From NCBI GenBank assembly GCA_037178625.1, contig CM074133.1:620001-684000 (forward strand): a stretch of 64,000 nucleotides of DNA. The letters are read 5' to 3'. This stretch comes from Skeletonema tropicum (taxonomy: Eukaryota; Bacillariophyta; Thalassiosirophyceae; Thalassiosirales; Thalassiosiraceae). The notes under the pieces are model-generated. The model made no database searches and was not told the origin of the DNA. It saw only the letters and a list, made by a program, of their open reading frames with translations. Position numbers and translations under genes: made by a program. This document shows positions 22,067-30,377 of this stretch, one piece after another (the stretch's first letter is position 1; each line of letters begins with the position of its first letter).

Positions 22067-23900
22067 TAACAAGGCCAAACCTATCACCACAAGCGCTTGG
22101 AAACGAAGTAATCTGCTTGTTTCAAGCATACTCATGAGCCTATTCTTGGTATGCATCGTTGAGTGGTCTTTCTGGGAATCCTTTGGAAGTTACATCTGGG
22201 AGGCAATCATTCTGATGAAGTTTCTTGGTATTTTCATCGGGCAAGTTATGGACAATCAGTTGGGAGAAGCCTTGTTGAGTGCACCGGTCATGACAGCATT
22301 TGGGCTCGTGCAGGCTGTAGTCACAATGTCAGCAAATGATTTCATGGATTTCTTGCTTTCGTACATTGTTGGGTTTGGTTTCCTCATCTTGGAAAGGATG
22401 TACATCGGTCCTTTACTTTCAAATATTCTGAGTTGGTGCTGTAGCGTATTGTCTGCAGTGGGACGCTCTGCCAGAAAGCGACTTCCATCTTTTCTTTTAG
22501 GTGATCAGAACGAAGCACCAGATGACGCGGATTCTGAAATAGTTCTTGAGAATGAAGAGACCCTCGAGCCTCTCCTCGGCAGTTACACTTCATATTCATG
22601 TGATGTGTTGTCGCTACTTTACTTCCCTTTCATCATGGTTGTGATTATGATCTTCAGAGAAGAGGCGGAGATGATGAAGTTGTACAACATCAAAGAGTCT
22701 GATATGGAGTACTACCTGCTGTTTGCGCTTCTTATCATTCCATTTCAAATCATGGCTGATATCTTCATGCAAAATTCACTCGAACTGCTTCACGGCTGGA
22801 AAACGTATGAATATCTTCAATACTGTCGGGTTCGCTTCCTGCAGCGGGAGATGTGGTGGAAAGGTTTAGAGGCCAACACTCTAGATGAATGTATCGAGAG
22901 CAGCCTACGGAGTGTGGATCAACTTTGCTTCAGTAGCCAATATTACATGTTGAATACTTTGCACGTGAACGCCATTGTATACTTGGTGCTCGGCATTGTA
23001 ATGATGGCAAGAGCGAAGTACAACGCGTTCGGTGATCCTGCCATGTCGTCTATCATCATGATTATTTTACTATGTTCCATTGCGGTGAAGTTTGTTTTGA
23101 CCCGGATAGCAATGTTTATCGGCTTGTGGAGCATTAGACGCGAAAAGCGTAGATGGCACGATAAGATTCAGGCAGACGGGGAGCCGCAGTTAGAACAGTG
23201 GAGTCATGAACAAACCACGGGTCATGATGAGTACAAACTGGAAGGACGAATGACTTCGGACGCCTTTAGATACAAGTTCCTTCGCTACAATAGATCATGG
23301 ATAATTGAGCAGCTTCCAGAAATGCTGACGCCAAGAGTGACTCAAAGGAGCAGACCTTACCTCATGAATCAACTCGCTCGTCTGCTGGGCTCAATCGATG
23401 CTGATATAAGTAGTGATAGTGAAGCTGACGACGCTCCAGACTTTGATGTACCGTCTATGAATCCATCAACAAGAGCTATGATTCGCATGTGGTATGGCGA
23501 AGCAGGTCGAATTCTTCAACTCTCTCGACTGGTCGAACCAATCATTCAACAGTCCAAGGATGACGTGTGCCAGTTCTGTCTAGGTAGAGGCTCATTGAGA
23601 GTTGAAACGTGCTTCTCAGTGGAAGAGATGAACCGACAGTTTATCGTTGAATATCCCGAGTGTAAGGATGATATCGATCAAGTACTTTGGAAAAGGTTTT
23701 GGCATCGCACACAGAAGTATCAGACTATCTGCTTTCCTTGCCTACAGAGAAGGGCGAAGGAGAAGCATGAAAGAATAATCGATGATGATAGAAGCAGTGA
23801 CGCTGCAGACAGCTTGGGAGATCTTGTTACAAGCGAGCTCGACAATGTGAGCTCTGCTATTCTTTCAACATGGTACTCAAAGGCAAAGGCAAGGATCTAG
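22056..23900 (+). CDS. Giant IPT/TIG protein, segment 5: polytopic membrane C-terminus
   Basis: This segment overlaps segment 4 by 11 bases in the +1 frame and is best read as the continuation of the same polypeptide, because it carries on a membrane-span series. About eight further spans are visible, for example LVSSILMSLFLVCIVEW, LLSYIVGFGFLILERM, YFPFIMVVIMIF, LLFALLIIPFQIM and IIMIILLCSIAVKFVL. The tail after about 23130 is hydrophilic and has two CxxC pairs (CQFC and CFPC, about 23573 and 23737) that could bind a metal. The stop at 23898-23900 is probably not original. A second copy of the last 98 bases at 27524 reads through to SLNR and a different stop, so the normal C-terminus seems to have been displaced by inserted DNA. 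A two-gene arrangement is the alternative. Confidence 0.75.
   Translation: MQDDNKAKPITTSAWKRSNLLVSSILMSLFLVCIVEWSFWESFGSYIWEAIILMKFLGIFIGQVMDNQLGEALLSAPVMTAFGLVQAVVTMSANDFMDFLLSYIVGFGFLILERMYIGPLLSNILSWCCSVLSAVGRSARKRLPSFLLGDQNEAPDDADSEIVLENEETLEPLLGSYTSYSCDVLSLLYFPFIMVVIMIFREEAEMMKLYNIKESDMEYYLLFALLIIPFQIMADIFMQNSLELLHGWKTYEYLQYCRVRFLQREMWWKGLEANTLDECIESSLRSVDQLCFSSQYYMLNTLHVNAIVYLVLGIVMMARAKYNAFGDPAMSSIIMIILLCSIAVKFVLTRIAMFIGLWSIRREKRRWHDKIQADGEPQLEQWSHEQTTGHDEYKLEGRMTSDAFRYKFLRYNRSWIIEQLPEMLTPRVTQRSRPYLMNQLARLLGSIDADISSDSEADDAPDFDVPSMNPSTRAMIRMWYGEAGRILQLSRLVEPIIQQSKDDVCQFCLGRGSLRVETCFSVEEMNRQFIVEYPECKDDIDQVLWKRFWHRTQKYQTICFPCLQRRAKEKHERIIDDDRSSDAADSLGDLVTSELDNVSSAILSTWYSKAKARI
23798..23895 (+). 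repeat. 98-bp direct repeat, copy 1 (3' coding end of the giant gene)
   Basis: Bases 23798-23895 recur at 27524-27621 in the same orientation with three mismatches seen. The pair brackets 3.6 kb of unrelated DNA. Confidence 0.85.
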
Positions 23901-24037
23901 GTGTTAGCAAGGATAACCAGAGCAACCAATCGAAGGCGGCAATTACAATTGACGGAAAGCAACGTACTATTGGTCAATATGACACTGAGGAAGAAGCCGC
24001 GGCTGCTTACGCTAAAGCAGCATTCATGTACAATTAA
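23870..24037 (+). pseudogene. Partial AP2/ERF DNA-binding domain (55 codons)
   Basis: A short frame overlaps the end of the giant gene. From 23900 it reads GVSKDNQSNQSKAAITIDGK, then QRTIGQYDTEEEAAAAYAKA, ending at a TAA at 24035-24037. This is the second half of an AP2 domain: the beta strand 'I.IDGK.R.IG.YDTEEEAA.AYA.AA' and helix are clear, while the first strands (the YRGV.W... part) are missing or degenerate. AP2 proteins are sequence-specific transcription factors, but half a domain at a duplication boundary is almost certainly a displaced fragment. The ATG at 23870 lies inside the giant gene's coding sequence and its use is doubtful. It begins right where the 98-bp repeat ends. Confidence 0.6.
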
Positions 24038-24289
24038 GTTTGTCTTAAGTCAAAAAAAAAATTAACGGAAATCTTGAAGTACGTCATGGTTGGCCCTCCA
24101 GGGGCGAAATTATCTACAATTATCTAGAGCAATGTCACAAGTTACTACCCTTCGAGTGTAATTAAGCAAATAACCAACAGTTTTTCCATCACCCCGGAAT
24201 TAGCAAAGAGGCAGTGATATGAAATTCCAAACCAAGTAATGGTCTTTTTTCCCAGATCGCACTCCGAGCTGCGACACCTCAAACAGCCA

Positions 24290-24368
24290 GGATTTGGCAC
24301 GGGGGAGACTCGAACCCAAGACCCCGAACCAGAAGAGAGGCGGTGATACCACTACACCACACCACCTC
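24290..24368 (-). other. tRNA-like sequence, probably a tRNA pseudogene or SINE head
   Basis: On the minus strand the phrases TGGTGTAGTGGTATCAC (A-box/D-arm like) and GGGTTCGAGTC (B-box/T-loop) stand about 30 bases apart, as in a eukaryotic tRNA with internal pol III promoters. I could not fold a convincing acceptor or anticodon stem: the 3' side CCGTGCC does not pair well with the 5' side GGTGGTG. I therefore do not call a functional tRNA. It sits directly before a 167-bp direct repeat. Confidence 0.35.
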
Positions 24369-24369
24369 T

Positions 24370-24536
24370 ATTATCTGTGATATCAGGGACCACGGTGAAT
24401 GTTGCATGCATAGGAGAAAGAGTTTAATTCTCCTGCATCATGCAGCTGATGTTTGTTGTGAATAGCACTATAAATATTAAGTCCCTCTGTTAGTAGTTGA
24501 TCATCTTTTGAATATATACGCGTCGATGTTACATCA
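24370..24536 (+). repeat. Direct repeat upstream of the silaffin-like gene
   Basis: This is the left member of a pair (24370-24536 and 25786-25949). The two are nearly identical except for a variable stretch of about 20 bases. Each contains the hairpin aggagaa...ttctcct and the phrase agcactataaatatt. Confidence 0.8.
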
Positions 24537-25063
24537 CATCTCTGCACCGTCTGCAACAGTTCATACTCGCAGCTTCCTCATGTTTGTTTGCATCATATTG
24601 TACCTTCACTTTGTCTTCGTTCCAGAGAGCAATCATCTTCTCTATCCTTAGATTACGACTACATCTTGCGATATAACTCGAATAGAGATCACAATTGGCA
24701 TTATTTATTGATGAGACATCAGATGTGTCTCTCAGAATGATTTTAGGAACATACCACTTGCCATACTTAAAGCGATAAGTATCTGTACAATTTCTTATTT
24801 CCCTCTCAAATGTACTCCTCGGTACTCAGACGACTCTCGGTCCAAATTTAAATCGTGGAAAGATACCAATTCCACCGTATGGCCTATTTCAAGCCATTTA
24901 AAAATGGTACGGTGTGGTTTACTCGAAAACAAACCTTTGAGAACCCGATTTTGTATCATATCGAGCAATCTATCTACACAATGTCAGCTCATAAATTTGT
25001 CGCGTCAACAAGTACACTTAGACCTCCACTGAACCATTCTATCTCAACACCAATCAATCAGCC

Positions 25064-25709
25064 ATGAAGTCCTTTACTCTATTCATCTCCGCCGCGATTG
25101 TTGCGTCCTCCGCCGCCATAAATGAGCCCGTCGCCTCGCCCACCGCCGCCGTTGAGCGTGAGCTTGCCGACTATGAACGTCAGCTTGGAACGGATGTCAC
25201 GGGAACCCCAACAGCGACACCCGGGCGTCCTACTTCTGGAGTAAGTTGTACACTTCTTCACATCTCGTCTGAGAGCCGAGACCCATGCTGGTGTTTTCGG
25301 CCACTGAAAGAATGTGGTGCTATATATGTGCTTTTAAATGTCATCGTGCTCACCATATGATACACTGCCTCTTTCATCTCTCTCTAAACTCTACGCTCTA
25401 CAGAGCTATTCATATTCTTACGTCACCTACGATTCCAGCTCCAGTTCTAGCAAATCAGGAAAAGGAGGCAAAGGAGGCAAGAGCTCCGGCAAATCAAGCA
25501 AGGGCTCCGGCAAATCAGGCAAGAGCAGTTCCTCCAAGAGCTCCAAAGGAGGCGATGGTAGCTATGGATATTCCTACAACCACTCTGTCTCTGGTAAATC
25601 CGGCAAAGGATCGAAGAGTTCTTCCAAGGGATCCAAGGGCTCTTCTTCCAAGGGATCTAAGGCTTCTACAAAGGGATCGAAGAGTGGATCTTACTCATAT
25701 TCCTATTAG
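25064..25709 (+). CDS. Secreted silaffin-like Lys/Ser/Gly-rich protein, one intron
   Basis: Exon 1 is 25064-25240 and exon 2 is 25404-25709, joined in phase 0 across a 163-bp intron (donor gtaagt at 25241, acceptor ctctacag ending 25403), giving 160 residues. Residues 1-18 are a signal peptide (MKSFTLFISAAIVASSAA). A short acidic propeptide-like stretch contains REL and RQL, two matches to the RXL processing motif known from Thalassiosira silaffins and cingulins. After it the mature part is almost wholly Ser, Lys and Gly, with repeated SGKSGK, SSKGSKGS and SKSSKGG units broken by Tyr/Ser blocks (SYSYSY, YGYSY). Such chains are expected to carry phosphoserines and modified lysines and to bind silica. 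The role in wall silica formation is inference from composition. An AATAAA at about 25780 could be the polyA signal. The gene stands between two direct repeats inside inserted DNA. Confidence 0.7.
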
Positions 25710-25785
25710 ATGTGATGCAATCCATCGCATCCTCCATACATTGTTGTTTCATAGAGCTTATGTTGCACCCTTACATTGAATAAAT

Positions 25786-25949
25786 ATTATCTGTGATATC
25801 AGGGACCACGGTGAATGTTGCATGCATAGGAGAAAGAGTTTAATTCTCCTGCATCAATTATCATCAGGATGTTTATTGTGAATAGCACTATAAATATTAA
25901 GTCCCTACGAAGATCATCTTTTGAATATATACATGTCGATGTTACATCA
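25786..25949 (+). repeat. Direct repeat downstream of the silaffin-like gene
   Basis: This is the right member of the pair described at 24370. It begins about 76 bases after the silaffin-like stop codon and overlaps its likely polyA region. The repeats lack TG...CA ends and I see no short flanking duplication, so they look more like the edges of a tandem gene duplication than LTRs. Confidence 0.75.
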
Positions 25950-25959
25950 GCCATGGTTG

Positions 25960-27520
25960 TTACTCGTAGGTGTCTTTCCTACATTTGATTATCTGGTTAG
26001 GGATAGTATCCAACATAGGGCCACTTTTCTTTGAGAAGCTGAAGCATAGTAGCATTATCGGGTGCAGTACCGACACCGCCGAGATCATGAGCATACCAAG
26101 GTTGGAGAGCTCCAGGGACCTTTTCCCTTAATTATTCAGCTAGGGGCATCAGAGCGATGCCATAGCACACCGCACACCATAGGCAGACAGCACCCCTGCG
26201 TGATGCCCTCCTTGCACGCAATGACGGTAGGGTCTTCTCCCATTTCATTCCGCATAAAGAAAAGGCTATGGTGGCGATAGCGGTTGAAAGCTAACCTTGC
26301 GAGTGGGGGGCATCGATGATATACCTACCACAACATGTTGTATCGATTGAGTTCATTGAAAGCATTGCGAGCATCCACTAGGAGTAGGCCATGGCCACTC
26401 CCTGGGATATAGTGCGAGTTTTCCGTGTCAGGTTGGATGGGATATTCAGGGAAGGGTGGGGGTGTTGGGTCAGTGCTCGCCTCCTGTGATTGTATAGGCT
26501 CTATAACCTGTTAGTATCCTCGATCTTCCTGCTTCCAATCGATGCTATTGATAGATTAGATAGGAGATAAAAGATGATGATTAAAGTATTCTTGTATCTA
26601 CTGTATGTCTACGTACGTGTAATCTAACACTCTGTTGAGGCATCTGCCGTCGGCTCATCAATCTCTCTTGAACCTTCCATCACACTAAGTCTAAGTATCT
26701 TCGACTCCATCTCCATCTGTCCCGTCTTCTCCATCTCTGTTCTCCTTCTCCGGCTTATTCGCCGCCCCTTGCATATTCAGCCACCCAGCCAGTTCTGGAA
26801 ATACTTCCCGAATGGCATGGGTTGCACCTTCTATGCCAGCCTGAACTCCATCTGGAAAAACTCCTAGCTTGTAATAAGGACTTCGTGGCTTATTGCATTC
26901 AAGACATTTCTTTTCACATTGATAAAGATCTCCATCTCTGTTCTCCTTCTCCGGCTTATTCGCCGCCCCTTGCATGTTCAGCCACCCAGCCAGTTCTGGA
27001 AATACTTCCCGAATGGCATGGGTTGCACCTTCTATGCCAGCCTGAATTCCAGCACAGAGTTGGACATTGTTGCAGGCATCCCGCGCTCGCTCTTTGCACT
27101 GATCAAGGATTGTTCCAGAGATCAGCCGCATCCAGATTTCACCACAGCCCAAAGGGCGGACACCAGGCTCCTTATCCACTGCAAGCAGTCGCACGTGGTT
27201 GAGGGCACGGATTTTGGCATAATCTGGTTGTTCGCATCCAAGCCATGTGGCCCACTCCGCCATTTCAACTCGGAGAGCACCAGAAGCTGCCCCGTGTCGG
27301 GTAAGCCACGCTTTCAGCATTATAGCATCCACTCCAGAAGGGCCTGCAGCCCCATGAAGTTTGCTAGATCGACTCTCAATGTGATCCGCATCGACATAAA
27401 CAAAAGCACCTACATCTTCTTCCTCAAAGTCCGGATAGCGGGGGTTTCTAGAAAACGAGGGGATCACCTTCGGCTGGAGTCACAGGGGAGGGGAATTTTG
27501 TCCTCAGGACATCAATGACT
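25960..27520 (-). mobile_element. Decayed LINE retrotransposon, reverse-transcriptase part
   Basis: Minus-strand coding pieces in order (right to left) are GAAGPSGVDAIMLKAW and PGVRPLGCGEIWMRL with LCAGIQAGIEGATHAI (ORF 27467-26691), then GLLLVDARNAFNELNR (about 26400-26353), KEGITQG (about 26220) and a catalytic-box relative WYAHDLGG (about 26100). These are the ordered motifs of a LINE reverse transcriptase common in stramenopile genomes. The usual YADD box has become YAHD, and stops and frame changes separate the pieces, so the copy is dead. A block of about 125 bp coding for GIEGATHAIREVFPELAGW and the residues after it is present twice (26703-26850 and 26926-27050). The 3' part of the protein is absent here, but a C-terminal part of what seems the same family sits at 54528-55063. 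Confidence 0.7.
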
Positions 27521-27523
27521 GGC

Positions 27524-27640
27524 TGACGATGCAGACAGCTTGGGAGATCTTGTTACAAGCGAGCTCGACAATGTGAGCACTGCTATTCTTTCAACATGGT
27601 ACTCAAAGGCGAAGGCAAGGACATCTCTCAATCGGTAGAT
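27524..27640 (+). pseudogene. Second copy of the giant gene's 3' end
   Basis: Bases 27524-27621 repeat 23798-23895, and the frame continues ...SKAKARTSLNR to a stop at about 27638-27640. This is likely the original C-terminus of the IPT protein, since it ends naturally and is followed by ordinary intergenic sequence. The upstream copy instead runs into the AP2 fragment. An insertion that duplicated 98 bp of target explains both. Confidence 0.7.
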
Positions 27641-27834
27641 GTGGACAACATACCATCGATAACACTTCTTCGTATTAGTTGAGTATTCAATATCCTATTC
27701 TTTTCCCAGCTTCTACATTTCTGCATTCGCAGCTTCGTAGTTTGATATGTAGATAGTCTTGACCATAGCGATTGTCACCATTTCGATCCCCCTTCATCTC
27801 ATACATGAAATAATACCCAACTCTATCCATCTAC

Positions 27835-28509
27835 CTATCGTCGATCCGAAAGCCCCAAATCAATGACCTGCTTCTGAAACGAATCATCCATACCCACCAT
27901 ACCATAATCCTCCTCCTCAGCCAACAATTCTTCCACAGTTTTGGCCAACATCTGAAACTTGGCAGGAGTACAATGAAATCCCCTAATTTTGCCCTTACTC
28001 CCCTTATAAATCAGAATGTATGGAAAACTCGTAGTACCCAGCACACTATCACACAAGTCTTCATTTGTTGAATTGTCGTATTGGAGTTCGGCAAAGCGGA
28101 TTTTACCCCTTTGTTTGACTGATGTTGTACCCTCGACTTTATCAGTGTATTTGTCACTGTATTTGGAAGCAAGTTTGCGATAGCGAAGATCAAATTTTTT
28201 ACATGCCGCACACCAACTTGCATACACTTTAATGACACATAGCCGATCATCCTCTGAAATGAAGTCGAGTAGATCTTCTGGCTGTTGGATTTTGAATATG
28301 GTCGACCGAGTTTCTAATAAGCGTTGAGAGGGTGGTACCCAAACATTATTTGGAGTACTCGATGTGGGTGCAGCGAATAATTGTCGTGATCTGATGCTTT
28401 CGACATGACGCTGCCCCTCCGCCCTTGCTACCGATGGCGACGAAATGAATGGCTCAGCGCCACGAGGTAGAATAAATGAACACAAGAGTAACCACAGCCG
28501 CGTGTTCAT
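27835..28509 (-). CDS. Thioredoxin-like protein, probably plastid-targeted
   Basis: 224 residues. The N-terminus MNTRLWLLLCSFILPRG is a signal peptide. It is followed by AEPFISSP, which resembles the A-F junction of diatom plastid presequences, so import through the secretory route is inferred. The thioredoxin fold starts at about residue 70. The active site is WCAAC (Trp99, Cys100, Cys103), within the strand VIKVYASWCAACKKFD, and the cis-proline loop is TSFPYILIYKG. Both cysteines are present, so redox activity is plausible, though CAAC is less usual than CGPC. Residues about 115-150 (SKYSDKYTDKVEGTTSVKQ) form a short insertion before the third strand. The C-terminal 30 residues are acidic. 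The gene is convergent with nothing close on its 3' side. Confidence 0.8.
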   Translation of the reverse strand: MNTRLWLLLCSFILPRGAEPFISSPSVARAEGQRHVESIRSRQLFAAPTSSTPNNVWVPPSQRLLETRSTIFKIQQPEDLLDFISEDDRLCVIKVYASWCAACKKFDLRYRKLASKYSDKYTDKVEGTTSVKQRGKIRFAELQYDNSTNEDLCDSVLGTTSFPYILIYKGSKGKIRGFHCTPAKFQMLAKTVEELLAEEEDYGMVGMDDSFQKQVIDLGLSDRR

Positions 28510-29273
28510 TGTCCACTGCTACGCATAGGTATCAGCTATTAATTGCTATTGCTATTGCTCGCTCCACGTGCGTTGTAGGTTGTAGCTCGAATGAAGTTCG
28601 AAGAGAAAAATGAAAAGGTGAGGTTTTAGGTTATTTGGTACGCACGCAAAATCCTTAGGTAGGGCTATCTATGGGGAAAGTGTTAGGTGAATGCGGAATC
28701 GTCCATGTGTGGCTAACATCATCTGTACACGTTAATGAATCAGTAAAGGGGTTCATCGTGGCAGCTTGTGTTGGGTGATGACCTGGACTGTGGGCCTTGT
28801 GCTCTCCATTGAGAATGGGTAGGGCTTCAAGTAAAGCTGACATCTAGCTGCGTGGTCATGTTGCAGGCGTTGGGGGAATTTGGAGTAATCGCTCGATTTT
28901 GCGATAGTTTTAAAAGGAGCTTGAGTGTCTCTCATCTATTTGCGTGCAGGCCTGCTCCTCTAGCTCTAGCTAACAGAGACATGGAAAATCGACGACCTAC
29001 ACTAAGCTGAGCCTGCATCAGGTAGAGACTCAAATCAAATCAAACCTTTTGTGCTCTTTTCAAAGACATTATTACTGATGAAAGTATGGTACACTTTTCA
29101 CTGCTCTATAACGTAAATTAAAACTTCTGTTACATAAGTTGTTCGTCTTCTTAATTGGCATAGTACCTGTTGCATGGAAAGATTTTCCAAACACATGAAC
29201 ACACAACTTATAATATATAATCTTCATTTTCTCACCCCCTCCTATGCAAATACTGAGAACTTTGAAAAGGGAC
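28510..29273. other. Intergenic region
   Basis: About 760 bp between two minus-strand genes. It holds the promoter of the thioredoxin-like gene and the 3' end of the MYND-Sel1 gene. I see no gene, repeat or RNA in it. Confidence 0.4.
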
Positions 29274-30199
29274 TTATATTGCTGAAATATTCCTCCCCGA
29301 TTGAGCTTTTTTCGCATCCCACCACTCTGCTTCCTCCCTTTGGGCACTTTTGGTTGCATCCACAGCAGCCTGGTGTGCACGAAGAGCAGCTGCTAGGTTA
29401 TCTTTGCCGACAAATCCTCTCTTGAATGCATCCATTAGCTTTTTGGTTGATTTAGTATATCCCTGTGTGGCAGCGATGATCCAATGCCTCACTGCTCTGT
29501 CAGTATTATTGCCATTTTCCATTCCCACACATCCAAGATTGTATCTAGCAATGGGATGCCCCGCAATAGCAGCTTCTTCCAGATGATGAATTGCCTTTCC
29601 ACTGTCCTTCTCAACGCTAAGCCCACGAAGATACATAATTGACAGGTTAAAGTGTGCATTGGCATCTCCCAATTCAGCAGCCTTGGTCCAATATTCAATT
29701 GCTTTGATATATTCTCCTTTCTTGCATTGCTCTACTCCCTCTTGGCACATAGCAACTGGATCATTCTTCTCAATTCTTTTCATGATTCGCTGCTCACATT
29801 CTTCATCCGTTGAGGGAGCAGAATTCTCGACAAAACGGACATGAAGGTTGCCGACCTGCTTCCACCTCTCGCTTCTCATTAAGATATTGACAACCATCAC
29901 AAATAATTTTGCTGCAACATGTCATCAAGGTAGATTTCGCTTGATCAAGATGTAGAGGTAAGCAGCAGATCGGGCAGTCCCCGATATTGCTGCTTTCCGG
30001 CTTGTTTGAATAATAGCTCATCACGTAATTCAGCAGCCCGGTTCTTGCACGCTTCTTCATGCTGTGATTTATGTTCTTTTTGACATTCATCGCTGCAGTA
30101 TCTAACGAGGTCACAATCATCACAGTTCTTCAATTTAATGTAATCATTAGCTGCGATGTCGCACGAAGCACAACTAGATGATATGCTCTCTTCGCTCAT
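29274..30199 (-). CDS. RING/MYND finger and Sel1-repeat protein, two frame breaks
   Basis: Three overlapping frames read as one protein. The first (30199 down to about 29995) has a MYND-type zinc finger, CASC...CDDC...YCSDEC...H...C, then AAELRDELLFKQ. The second (about 29995-29830) carries CPICCLPL...CCSKIICDGC...CPFCR, a RING-like finger. The third (about 29830-29274) holds Sel1-like repeats (AIEYWTKAAELGDANAHFNL, AIHHLEEAAIAGHPIARYNL, AVRHWIIAATQG) and ends in a C-terminus typical of this large diatom family (AALRAHQAAVDATKSAQREEAE). Each junction needs one base skipped, at a CAAG and at a GAATT. The family is widespread in diatoms; its function is unknown and ubiquitin-ligase or scaffold roles are only inferred. 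The breaks could be real inactivation or single-base assembly insertions. It is transcribed divergently from the next gene. Confidence 0.75.
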
Positions 30200-30377
30200 A
30201 GTTCACCGCTCAATATGATACTACTTCTTTTGGCATAGTCTACTATTACTTCTTAGGCATACCATGGTACTTAGGTAGCTAGCAGTGCAAAACAGAGAGT
30301 GGCGATGCGCGCCAAAAAGGACAAAAATTGCGGGAACCATCACTTCCACGCACGAACTTGTGTCACAAACCTTCAAG
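30200..30377. promoter_or_regulatory. Shared divergent promoter region
   Basis: Only 178 bp separate the start codons of the minus-strand MYND-Sel1 gene (30199) and the plus-strand hydroxylase (30378). Both promoters must lie here or within the leaders. No specific binding motif is recognised. Confidence 0.45.

Noticed and set aside
24290..24368. Functional tRNA gene on the minus strand
   Set aside because: A-box and B-box like phrases exist, but acceptor and anticodon stems do not pair well, so it is reported only as tRNA-like.
24370..25949. A small LTR retrotransposon with the silaffin-like gene inside
   Set aside because: The direct repeats lack TG...CA ends, a flanking short duplication, a primer site and a polypurine tract. 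The enclosed gene is a spliced host-type gene.
26822..27518. Plus-strand ORFs over the LINE remnant
   Set aside because: They are shadows of the minus-strand reverse-transcriptase frame, which has recognisable motifs in order.
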